In this document: positions 1 to 6,366 of the stretch, one piece after another
Layout: each line of letters starts with the position of its first letter
How positions within the stretch are numbered: position 1 is the stretch's first letter
Source: Oscillospiraceae bacterium
GTDB taxonomy: Bacteria > Bacillota > Clostridia > Oscillospirales > Oscillospiraceae
DNA length: 11,175 nt
Direction: 5' to 3'
Assembly (NCBI GenBank): GCA_016296635.1
Contig: JAEDIZ010000066.1
Span: 1-11,175, forward strand
Position numbers and translations under genes: made by a program
The notes under the pieces: generated by a model
Database searches by the model: none
What the model was told of the DNA's origin: nothing
Seen by the model: only the letters and a program-made list of their open reading frames with translations

Positions 1-69
1 CTGCACCAGTTCATTGTTTGCCTCCTGCAGCAGATTCTCAAAGTAGATCAGATGTTTGAGATCCTTCAA
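1..69 (-). CDS. 2-hydroxyacyl-CoA dehydratase family subunit (HgdB/BcrC-like), N-terminal fragment cut by window edge
   Basis: Only the first 23 codons are inside the window. Their translation matches the first 23 residues of the HgdB-like protein at 3527-4720 at 19 positions (for example DLKHLIY and EANNELV), so this is a second copy of that subunit. The start is taken as TTG at 69-67: it aligns with the ATG of the paralogue and has AGAGAGG at 78-84 with 8 bases between. A GTG at 78-76 is in frame but overlaps that ribosome site. It follows the CooC-like gene after a 51-base purine-rich gap, so the two are probably cotranscribed. The family makes [4Fe-4S] subunits of radical dehydratases and reductases acting on acyl-CoA thioesters. 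The catalytic part lies outside the window, so integrity and substrate cannot be judged. Confidence 0.82.
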   Translation of the reverse strand, partial: MKDLKHLIYFENLLQEANNELVQ

Positions 70-77
70 ATAGTACA

Positions 78-84
78 CCTCTCT
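78..84 (-). promoter_or_regulatory. Ribosome binding site that decides the TTG start of the left-edge dehydratase subunit
   Basis: On the minus strand the bases read AGAGAGG, 8 bases before TTG (69-67). An in-frame GTG three codons upstream would overlap this site, so TTG is preferred. Confidence 0.6.
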
Positions 85-120
85 TTTTTATTTCTGTCAT
101 TTCTATTTCTTTTCTCTTTT

Positions 121-882
121 TTATAAAATGCCGAGACCGCAAAGCGCCTTCCGAACGCCTGAAAGGATCGGTGCATCCTCCGGCAGTTCAAAAACGCTTC
201 GTCCTTCGATATCATTTTCCGCATGAGCCTGATCGGAGCCGATCGCCGCCAGAAGCGGCATATCCGCAACCGTATCATACCGGATCAGTTCCGGATGAGT
301 GACTCTGTTGAGGATCACACCGGCTCTGTCGTACATAACCAGCTCGTCTGCTACATTTTTAATTGTCTGAATAACGCCGAGTCCCTTTTTGGACTGATCG
401 GAAACAAACAGCAGATGTGTTACTTTCTCCATGACGCGGCGGTTGATCTGCTCGATGCCCGCCTCACCATCAATGACAACATAGTCAAAATCACCGATCA
501 GCAGTTCGATTACCTGCTTGAGATAGGCATTGACCGCGCAGTAGCAGCCTGCGGCTTCCGGTCTGCCGATGGCAAGAAATGCAAAGCCCTTCTTCTCCTG
601 CATAGCCTCAAACAGACGGAATCTTGCCTCGGCAAGAATGTCCTGCGTGTCCTTGAGCTTACCCGTGACATCCTTTGCCACACGCTTGCGGATGTCATCC
701 AGCGTTTCAGTCACTTCAATGCCCAGAGCTGTCGAAAGGCCGACTGCCGGATCTGCATCAATCGCAAGAATCTTCGCCTGTGGAAAGCTCTCAGTCAGAA
801 GACGAACCGCCGCCGCGGAGATTGACGTCTTTCCCACGCCGCCCTTGCCGGACAACGCAATGATTTTTGCACTCTTTCCCAT
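121..882 (-). CDS. CooC-type P-loop ATPase (MinD/ParA-like SIMIBI class metal-cluster maturation or activation factor)
   Basis: This is a 253-residue cytosolic ATPase. It carries a deviant Walker A with signature lysine (GKGGVGKT, residues 12-19, K13 and K18), a switch segment IDADPA (41-46), a Walker B region DYVVIDGEAGIEQ (about 133-145) and a base-recognition Asn in LNRV (191-194). A CxC pair (GCYC, C113 and C115) lies where CooC1/AcsF proteins bind metal at their dimer interface. CooC proteins help insert nickel into carbon monoxide dehydrogenase or acetyl-CoA synthase in an ATP-dependent way. No such enzyme is in the window. The next gene downstream (1-69) and the divergent operon encode 2-hydroxyacyl-CoA dehydratase-family subunits, so a role in cofactor assembly or ATP-driven activation of these is inferred. 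NifH-type function is less likely: the CxC spacing is that of CooC, not of NifH cluster ligands. The ATG at 882 has only a weak GGA upstream. Family call is firm, client unknown. Confidence 0.88.
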   Translation of the reverse strand: MGKSAKIIALSGKGGVGKTSISAAAVRLLTESFPQAKILAIDADPAVGLSTALGIEVTETLDDIRKRVAKDVTGKLKDTQDILAEARFRLFEAMQEKKGFAFLAIGRPEAAGCYCAVNAYLKQVIELLIGDFDYVVIDGEAGIEQINRRVMEKVTHLLFVSDQSKKGLGVIQTIKNVADELVMYDRAGVILNRVTHPELIRYDTVADMPLLAAIGSDQAHAENDIEGRSVFELPEDAPILSGVRKALCGLGIL

Positions 883-972
883 TTTTTCCAGTTCATCCAG
901 TCATATAAATTTTTTCGTATTCCGGGCACCTTCCGCCCGCAAAAGGGATATATATCTACTTTTAACGATAAT

Positions 973-1001
973 ACCATATCATAATTGTTGGACTATTACA
1001 A
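973..1001 (-). promoter_or_regulatory. Candidate sigma-A-type promoter for the CooC unit
   Basis: Read on the minus strand, TTGTAA (1001-996) and TATGGT (978-973) are separated by 17 bases, about 90 bases upstream of the CooC start. The -35-like box sits inside the left 13-base inverted element, so a regulator bound there would block or position polymerase. Seen by eye only; alternatives such as TATGAT nearby exist. Confidence 0.35.
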
Positions 1002-1065
1002 GAATCAATTCATCAACTCTCTGTATTTTTGTATATTTTTGTATGTTTTTTGTTGAATCTTGTCA
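996..1065. repeat. Inverted repeat pair flanking a T-tract block (possible paired operator)
   Basis: The left arm TTACAAGAATCAA (996-1008) and right arm TTGAATCTTGTCA (1053-1065) are inverted copies matching at 11 of 13 positions, with 44 bases between. Each arm lies on its own side of the divergent region and faces its own operon. This symmetry is what a dimeric regulator controlling both units would need. The arms are too far apart for a typical RNA hairpin operator. Function is inference. Confidence 0.5.
1021..1051. promoter_or_regulatory. Three helically phased T-tracts (predicted intrinsic bend)
   Basis: The block reads as three consecutive 10-base units, each ending in five T residues (1026-1030, 1036-1040, 1046-1050) with GTAT-like starts. 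T-tracts repeating every 10 bases are in phase with the helix and are known to curve DNA. The block sits centrally between the two inverted arms. Confidence 0.5.
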
Positions 1066-1076
1066 GATTGTATGAT
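1050..1076 (+). promoter_or_regulatory. Weak candidate promoter for the flavoprotein/dehydratase unit
   Basis: TATGAT at 1071-1076 is a good -10 match. The best upstream partner is TTGTTG at 1050-1055, with a short 15-base spacer. It overlaps the right inverted arm. A poor -35 would fit an activator-dependent promoter, but this is only a reading by eye. Confidence 0.3.
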
Positions 1077-1106
1077 AAGCTGAAGAAGCGAAGTTATCGC
1101 CAAAGT

Positions 1107-1126
1107 GCGTTTTGCAGTCAAAACGC
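1107..1126 (+). promoter_or_regulatory. Perfect 8-base inverted repeat in the leader of the rightward unit
   Basis: GCGTTTTG (1107-1114) and CAAAACGC (1119-1126) are exact inverted copies around a CAGT loop, 47 bases before the flavoprotein start. No T-run follows, so it is not a standard terminator. It could be an operator or a 5' stability hairpin. Confidence 0.5.
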
Positions 1127-1173
1127 GACCTCTGAAATCATCATTAATACCGGGAAAGCGAGGAATCAGGAAA

Positions 1174-3441
1174 ATGAAAAAGGATGAACTCGTCCAAAAA
1201 CTTTGTGACAGCTACGGCAACTGGTTTTTGAAGGACGACTTCGAAAACAACGCCGGCGGCACCGGCCGCATGACGCAGGATCTGTACCCCTATGATAAGC
1301 TCTTCTCCCCGATTCAGATCAACCGCACCACCATCAAAAACCGTGTGGTCATGGCGCCCATGGGCAACTGCCAGATGGCAGAGGAAACCGGCCGCCCCAA
1401 CGACAAAATGCGCGAATATATGTTTGCACGCGCCAAGGGCGGCGTCGGTCTGCTGACCACCGGCCTTATCCCCATCAGCCATCACATCGATGCCTCCGTT
1501 ACCGAGAAGGGCAACTTCTCCTACTTCCCCAGAATCGACGGCACCCGTACCAACTTCATGGGCTGGCGTAATCTGGCGCAGGGCGTACATGCGCTCGGCT
1601 CCCGCATCTTCATTCAGCTGACCGCAGGTCTCGGCCGTGTCGGCAATCCCCAGTGTCTGCTGACCAAGTACCAGCTTCCGGTCTCCGCTTCCTGGAATCC
1701 CAACTTCTATATTCCGGAAATCCCCTGCCGTCCTCTGACTGATATCGAGCTTGACACTATTGTCAAGAATTTCGGCCAGGCTGCAGCCGACGCCAAGGTC
1801 ATGGGTCTTGACGGCGTGTATCTGCACGGCCACGAAGGCTATCTGCTCGATCAGCTGACAAGTCCCGCTTTCAACCACCGCAAGCTCAGCAAATATTCCG
1901 ACTGGCAGCGCTTCGGCATTGAGGCCGTCAAGGCCATGCGCAAGCGCACCGGTCCCTATTTCCCCATTATGTACCGCATCGACCTGAGCCTTGCTCTGGA
2001 AGAAACCTACGGCGAGCGCATGAATGAGGTCAAGAGTCTGAAGGGCTTCAAAAACGGCCGCTCCATTCAGGATACGCTGGAGTACATGGCAAACCTTGTC
2101 AAGGCAGGCGTAGATATTTTCGACGTCGACCTCGGCTGCTATGATAACTGGTGGCTGCCGCATCCGCCCGCAGGCATGCCGGCCGGCTGCTTCCTGGATA
2201 TCTCCAAGGTCGCAAAAGAATACTTCGCCGCAAAGGGCATCAAGTCCAATGTCGGCGTAGAGGTTCCTGTGGTCGCTGTTGGCAAGCTGGGCTATCCCGA
2301 CCTTGCAGAGAAAGCGCTGCGTGACGGCAAGTGCGACATGGTCATGCTGGGCCGCCCGGTTCTGGCGGATCCCAACTGGTGCAAAAAGGCCTATGCCGGC
2401 AAGGTTGCTGACATCCGTCCGTGTATCGGCTGCCAGGAAGGCTGCGTCAACGAGTTCGTAGAAGGCGGTCATCCCCAGTGTGCCGTCAACGGCCGCACCG
2501 GTTTTGAAGACATCTATCCCGAAGAATTCCCGAAGGCAGAGAAAGTCAAGCGCATCGGCGTTGTCGGCGGCGGCTGCGCAGGTATGAACTTTGCTCTGTA
2601 TGCTTCCCAGAAGGGTCATAAGGTCGAGATCCTTGAAAAGGCACCGGAACTCGGCGGCAAGCTGAATCCTGCCGGTGTTCCTCTGGTCAAGTACGATCTG
2701 AAGAACTACAACGACTGGCTCAAGGCACAGATCGCCAAGGACGAAAACATCACCGTCCGTCTGAACACCGAAGTCACCAACGAATCTCTGAAGGCTGAAG
2801 GCTACGATGCAGTTGTCTTCTGCAACGGTACCCGCGAGGGCGTTCCTCCCATCAAGGGCATCGAAAAGATCAAGTACGTGCAGGCTGTCGATCTGCTCAA
2901 CAAGCCGGAGCTGCTGGGCGAGGCAAAGAAGGTTGTAGTTGTCGGCGGCGGCGCAGTCGGCGTTGAAACTGCATACTTCCTCAGCTATGAAAAGAGCTGC
3001 AAGGTACAGGTTGTTGAAATGCTGCCGTACTTTATCGACGGTGCCTGCACTGCAAACCGCGGTCACCTGATTCACTATCTTGAGGCCAACGGTGCGGAGC
3101 TGATCAACTGTGCAAAGGTTGTCGAATTTGACGAAGGCTTGGTCAAGATCTCCCGCAATATCTCCAAGGGTGTTCCCAATCCGTATAACACCTGGCAGCC
3201 CGTTCTGCCCAAGAACATCGAAAACCCGCTGGCTGCCAAGATCGGCGATGAAACCTATGTTGAAGAGCTTCATTGCGATCTCGTTGTTCTCGCCATGGGC
3301 GGCCGTGCAGATGACAGAATGTTCCTGTCCGCACAGCAGGCCAACATCGCTCCCGAGATTTACAACATCGGTGACTCCTTCAACGCAGGCCGCGTTCTGG
3401 AAGCCAACCGCGCTGCATACCGTCTAGCGATGCAGATCTGA
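1174..3441 (+). CDS. Old-Yellow-Enzyme-type NAD(P)H:flavin oxidoreductase with [4Fe-4S] and FAD/NAD(P)H domains (2-enoate / 2,4-dienoyl-CoA reductase-like)
   Basis: The 755-residue cytosolic protein has the module order of 2-enoate reductase, 2,4-dienoyl-CoA reductase and trimethylamine dehydrogenase. An FMN barrel begins near residue 42 (KLFSPIQI, NRVVMAPM) and contains LHGHEGYLLDQ (217-227). A four-cysteine [4Fe-4S] motif follows (C417, C420, C424, C436). Next come an FAD-binding GVVGGGCAGM (462-471), a second dinucleotide fold VVVVGGGAVGVE (587-598), and a C-terminal YNIGDSF FAD-contact motif (730-736). Such enzymes pass hydride from NAD(P)H through FAD and the cluster to FMN to reduce an activated C=C bond. 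About 40 residues precede the usual family start. ATG at 1174 is preferred over an in-frame GTG at 1105, which would place the leader hairpin inside the coding region; GCGAGG lies upstream. It leads the operon with two dehydratase-family subunits, suggesting it supplies electrons to, or acts in sequence with, that complex. Substrate unknown. Confidence 0.92.
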   Translation: MKKDELVQKLCDSYGNWFLKDDFENNAGGTGRMTQDLYPYDKLFSPIQINRTTIKNRVVMAPMGNCQMAEETGRPNDKMREYMFARAKGGVGLLTTGLIPISHHIDASVTEKGNFSYFPRIDGTRTNFMGWRNLAQGVHALGSRIFIQLTAGLGRVGNPQCLLTKYQLPVSASWNPNFYIPEIPCRPLTDIELDTIVKNFGQAAADAKVMGLDGVYLHGHEGYLLDQLTSPAFNHRKLSKYSDWQRFGIEAVKAMRKRTGPYFPIMYRIDLSLALEETYGERMNEVKSLKGFKNGRSIQDTLEYMANLVKAGVDIFDVDLGCYDNWWLPHPPAGMPAGCFLDISKVAKEYFAAKGIKSNVGVEVPVVAVGKLGYPDLAEKALRDGKCDMVMLGRPVLADPNWCKKAYAGKVADIRPCIGCQEGCVNEFVEGGHPQCAVNGRTGFEDIYPEEFPKAEKVKRIGVVGGGCAGMNFALYASQKGHKVEILEKAPELGGKLNPAGVPLVKYDLKNYNDWLKAQIAKDENITVRLNTEVTNESLKAEGYDAVVFCNGTREGVPPIKGIEKIKYVQAVDLLNKPELLGEAKKVVVVGGGAVGVETAYFLSYEKSCKVQVVEMLPYFIDGACTANRGHLIHYLEANGAELINCAKVVEFDEGLVKISRNISKGVPNPYNTWQPVLPKNIENPLAAKIGDETYVEELHCDLVVLAMGGRADDRMFLSAQQANIAPEIYNIGDSFNAGRVLEANRAAYRLAMQI

Positions 3442-3451
3442 TTCGTAGTTT

Positions 3452-3479
3452 GTCAGGGTCTGCGCAAGCAGACCCTGAC
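3452..3479 (+). promoter_or_regulatory. Strong intra-operon hairpin with GCAA tetraloop
   Basis: A perfect 12-base stem (3452-3463 with 3468-3479) closes on GCAA, a stable GNRA tetraloop. It lies 10 bases after the flavoprotein stop and 47 before the next gene. The following bases (TTCCATATTC) are not a clean T-run, so partial termination or mRNA end-protection is more likely than full termination. It probably sets the ratio of flavoprotein to dehydratase subunits. Confidence 0.7.
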
Positions 3480-3526
3480 TTCCATATTCAAAACAAACGA
3501 GAAAGAGAAAAGAATGGTGGAACTGT

Positions 3527-4720
3527 ATGAGAGACTTAAAGCACTTGATCTATTATGAAAATCTTCTGCTGGAGGCCAATAACGAACTGGTTCGCCAGGC
3601 GAAGAGTGAGGGCAAGCTGGCGCTGGGTTATACCTGCTCCTTCATGCCTGAGGTTCTGCTGGATCTTCCCGGCTGTTTTTCCGTTCGTCTGCGTGCGCCG
3701 AGATCCTCCACACCCGATATGGCAACATATTATATGTCCAACCGCACCTGCCTTTACGGCAGAAGCCTGATGGAGCGCGCATTGGAAGGCGGCTTTAATT
3801 TCCTGGATGCGGAAATGGCCACCGAAACCTGCACCGTCACCTGCCGCTTCCAGGAGCATATGCAGATGATGAATATCATCGACAATCCGAATTTCTTCTG
3901 CGATTTCTGTGACATCCCCTTCAAAAAGAACGAAAACTCCGTGGATCATTACAGAAAGCAGCTGCAGGCACATGTGCTGGATAATCTGCAGAGCCATTAC
4001 GGCGTTGACATTTCCGATGAAGCGATCATGGCTGCCATCGAAGAGCACAACGAACTCTGCCGCGTGATCACGGAAATCGGCTCCTACCGCAAGCTAGAAA
4101 AGCCGACCATCACCGGTTTTGAATTTGCGCTTTGCCAGCTGGTTTCCCTCTGCTGCCCGAAATATCTGATTCTCCCCTATCTGAAAGAAACGCTGGAGGA
4201 TCTTAAGACTCGCGAGCCCGACGCAAAGGTTCCTTACCGCTGCAAGGTCGTTCTTGCTGGCAGTGAAAACGATGATCCGTATTTCACAAAGCTGATTGAG
4301 GACTGCGGTGCGCTGGTCGTTGCCGACCGTCATTGCTATGGCAGTCTGCCCGGCCGTGAGGAGATCATTGTCAGAGAAGGTCAGAAGCCGCTGGATGCCA
4401 TTGTCCGCCATACGCTGCAGCATGAGATGTGCCCGCGCTTCATGGAACAGGACACCATGCGGCAGCGCAAGCAGTATCTGATTGATCTTTATCATGAGTA
4501 TCACGCAGACGGCATCATCGTTGAGCAGATGAAGTTCTGCGAATACTGGAGCTATGAACGCATGATCAATTCCTTGGTCATTCCGCGTGACTACGGCATC
4601 CCCGTCTGCTCCATCGAAAAGGAATACGTCAATGCCGCCACCGGCCAGCTGCGTACCCGCTTCCAGGCCTTTGTAGAAAGCATTGAGATCAAGAAGATCC
4701 AGGGAGGTGCCAAAGCATGA
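3527..4720 (+). CDS. 2-hydroxyacyl-CoA dehydratase / benzoyl-CoA reductase family subunit (HgdB/BcrC-like)
   Basis: The 397-residue length is normal for the smaller subunit of this family (PF06050). Family landmarks are visible in order: YTCSFMPEVLL (35-45, C37) near the N-terminus; a cysteine-rich stretch with C102, C106, C125 and C128; VVADRHCYGS (264-273, C270); and IVEQMKFCEYWSYE (331-344, C338), matching the conserved C-terminal cluster-ligand motif. These cysteines fit binding of an active-site [4Fe-4S] cluster, which in characterised members drives ATP-dependent one-electron chemistry on acyl-CoA thioesters. It overlaps the next gene by ATGA (4717-4720), implying coupled translation and a heteromeric complex. 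A near-copy begins at 69 on the other strand. The ribosome site is a modest GGTGG (3516-3520). Whether it dehydrates a 2-hydroxyacyl-CoA, reduces a ring or does something else cannot be told. Confidence 0.9.
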   Translation: MRDLKHLIYYENLLLEANNELVRQAKSEGKLALGYTCSFMPEVLLDLPGCFSVRLRAPRSSTPDMATYYMSNRTCLYGRSLMERALEGGFNFLDAEMATETCTVTCRFQEHMQMMNIIDNPNFFCDFCDIPFKKNENSVDHYRKQLQAHVLDNLQSHYGVDISDEAIMAAIEEHNELCRVITEIGSYRKLEKPTITGFEFALCQLVSLCCPKYLILPYLKETLEDLKTREPDAKVPYRCKVVLAGSENDDPYFTKLIEDCGALVVADRHCYGSLPGREEIIVREGQKPLDAIVRHTLQHEMCPRFMEQDTMRQRKQYLIDLYHEYHADGIIVEQMKFCEYWSYERMINSLVIPRDYGIPVCSIEKEYVNAATGQLRTRFQAFVESIEIKKIQGGAKA

Positions 4721-6351
4721 GCAAACTGACCGAAAAAATCAAGACGCTCAAGTCGATCGACTATAAGAAAGCCGCCAAGGATTTTTGGTACGGCAAGCCT
4801 CACGGAGAGCGCCGCCTCGGCGATCTGTATGAAGACAAGACCGGTCTTTACAAGCATCGTGAATGGCGCGGTGTCAAGGACACCATGTATTATTTCAACA
4901 ACATCTGGCTGTACAACTATGCGCACATGGTCACCGACATCATGAAATACGGCGGCCCCGTCCTTTTCGCAAAAGGTGTCTGGCGCTATCGTTGGGTCGG
5001 TCAGTCCTATCTCTGCGTCATGCACTGGTTTGACCGCGGTCTGGAAGGCATGCGCGGCGAAGCTCTGCAGGCTTCCGCGTGGCATTACCGTGCCATGGTC
5101 AGCGAAACCATCCGTCAGTTCATGCGGATGTTTGCCGCTGATACCAAGCTGCACAACGGAGAAAAGAACGAGCTGTGGTACAAGACCTTTGCACACAATG
5201 AAACCGTTTCCGGCTCCATCTTCTATCCCTGGCGTGACAAGTTTGACGATGTTCCTTTGGAAATGGTTCCCTACTTCGTCACCTGCCATGTCAATTCCGA
5301 TACTGTTCTCAACTATATCGATGCTATCCAGTCTGTTGGCCTTCCCGCGGATCCCTGCCCCATGTGTCAGGCAGAATCCGGCCTCGGTATTCTGGACGAT
5401 TATCCCGATTACAGTCCCCTCATGATCACCTCCAACGAAGCCTGCGACGGCTCTGTTGCCACCTCCATCATTCAGGACTGGTTCCTGAACCGTCCGCTCT
5501 ACGCCATGCCGCAGCCCATGCGCTTTGACGATCCGCTGGTGCATGAGCATACCATGCGAGAAATCGAAGGCGCATGGAAGTTCATCGAGGAACAGACAGG
5601 TGTTCCCTTTGACTGGGAGCAGTACTGCAAGTATGCAGAACGTGCAAATGAGTTGACCCGCTTTGAGCGTGAGAAGTGGGATGTGGATGCAAACACGCCC
5701 TACTATCCCATCAACGGCGTTGCGCAGGCTTTGTACCGCATCTATTATTCGCAGGACGGTGACCGTCAGATCTGGCACGATACCGACAAAAAGGTTCGCA
5801 AGATTCTTGAAAAGTGCGTCGACGAAAAGATAGAAACCTTCCCCAAGACCCGTCACCGCGCCATTGCGTGGTCCTGCGCACCTCTGTACTACTCTCACTG
5901 GTGCACTTGGGCCTATAACTGCTGGGGCATCAACACCGTTATCAACATGGACTCTCTGATGTTTAACCAGCTGCTGCGCACCGATACCTATGAGCATGCA
6001 CTGGACGATCTTGCCCGCTACAACGAACTGGCACCCATGCGTTCCATGGCTGTCGGCGGTCAGGAGCATATTTTCCAGCTTTGGGATTACATGGAGAAAT
6101 TCCATTGCGACATGGTCATCATGTACGACCAGCTGCAGTGCAAAGGCATGCAGGGCATCAAGGGTATGTTTGAAGACGAATTCCGTGCCCGCAACATACA
6201 CGCCATCTGGATGCCGCACGCATTGCCGGATAAGCGTACTGTTTCCCGTATGGAAATCCGCCGCATCATCAATGACTATATGACAACCGTCATGCACGAA
6301 GAGCCGCTCGATCCGTCCCTGCTGGACTTCGACGATTCCATGGGCTGGTAA
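4717..6351 (+). CDS. 2-hydroxyacyl-CoA dehydratase / benzoyl-CoA reductase family large subunit (HgdA/BcrB-like), divergent
   Basis: The 544-residue product is longer than usual for the family (roughly 380-480). The C-terminal third carries the familiar pattern: CDMVIMYDQLQCKG (464-477, C464 and C475), then HALPDKRTVSRMEIRR (501-516), resembling the D-x-R segment and helix that end HgdA-type subunits. A central PCPMCQAESG (213-222) and SNEACDG (239-245) give C214, C217 and C243 as candidate cluster ligands. An aromatic and cysteine-rich stretch, SCAPLYYSHWCTWAYNCWG (386-404), is unusual. The first 100 residues are basic and rich in Tyr and Trp and have no clear family match. It has a good site (GGGAGGTG, 4702-4709), overlaps its partner by four bases and is followed closely by a small membrane-protein gene. 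It most likely forms a heteromer with the 397-residue subunit; the family call is less certain than for that protein. Confidence 0.75.
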   Translation: MSKLTEKIKTLKSIDYKKAAKDFWYGKPHGERRLGDLYEDKTGLYKHREWRGVKDTMYYFNNIWLYNYAHMVTDIMKYGGPVLFAKGVWRYRWVGQSYLCVMHWFDRGLEGMRGEALQASAWHYRAMVSETIRQFMRMFAADTKLHNGEKNELWYKTFAHNETVSGSIFYPWRDKFDDVPLEMVPYFVTCHVNSDTVLNYIDAIQSVGLPADPCPMCQAESGLGILDDYPDYSPLMITSNEACDGSVATSIIQDWFLNRPLYAMPQPMRFDDPLVHEHTMREIEGAWKFIEEQTGVPFDWEQYCKYAERANELTRFEREKWDVDANTPYYPINGVAQALYRIYYSQDGDRQIWHDTDKKVRKILEKCVDEKIETFPKTRHRAIAWSCAPLYYSHWCTWAYNCWGINTVINMDSLMFNQLLRTDTYEHALDDLARYNELAPMRSMAVGGQEHIFQLWDYMEKFHCDMVIMYDQLQCKGMQGIKGMFEDEFRARNIHAIWMPHALPDKRTVSRMEIRRIINDYMTTVMHEEPLDPSLLDFDDSMGW

Positions 6352-6353
6352 GA

Positions 6354-6359
6354 AGGAGG
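6354..6359 (+). promoter_or_regulatory. Consensus ribosome binding site for the 66-residue membrane protein
   Basis: AGGAGG lies 7 bases before the ATG at 6367, just after the stop of the preceding gene. This exact site is the strongest argument that the small gene is real. Confidence 0.8.
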
Positions 6360-6366
6360 AAAGAAT

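Larger units (their letters stand above)
883..1173. promoter_or_regulatory. Divergent intergenic control region
   Basis: These 291 bases separate the leftward CooC/dehydratase unit from the rightward flavoprotein/dehydratase unit and contain no convincing gene. They are AT-rich, unlike the flanking genes. They hold a pair of inverted 13-base elements, a phased T-tract block, candidate promoters for both directions and a perfect hairpin in the rightward leader, listed separately. On the leftward side there is also a 10-base palindrome GATATATATC (947-956) and a short stem CGGGC/GCCCG (923-939) with a purine-rich loop on the transcript strand. The arrangement suggests joint control of the two units. 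Confidence 0.7.

Noticed and set aside
121..882. NifH/BchL-type reductase as identity of the P-loop ATPase
   Set aside because: The two cysteines form a CxC pair in the CooC position rather than the widely spaced cluster ligands of NifH-type proteins.
795..977. Possible leader peptide upstream of the CooC gene, minus strand
   Set aside because: It overlaps the CooC gene in another frame for many codons and lacks a ribosome site.
1021..1051. CRISPR or tandem-repeat array in the T-rich block
   Set aside because: Only three imperfect 10-base units without spacers; better explained as a curved promoter region.
569..1075. 168-codon plus-strand open frame across the CooC gene and the divergent region
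   Set aside because: It runs antisense to the well-supported ATPase and through the promoter region, and its translation shows no domain.
1105..1173. GTG start adding 23 residues to the flavoprotein
   Set aside because: It would place the perfect 1107-1126 hairpin in coding sequence, and the extension has no family support. ATG 1174 has an upstream ribosome-like site.
1144..3273. 709-codon open frame on the minus strand opposite the flavoprotein
   Set aside because: It lies wholly opposite a gene with clear FMN, Fe-S and FAD motifs. Its translation has no recognisable domain, and long antisense frames are expected from the codon bias of this G+C-rich gene.
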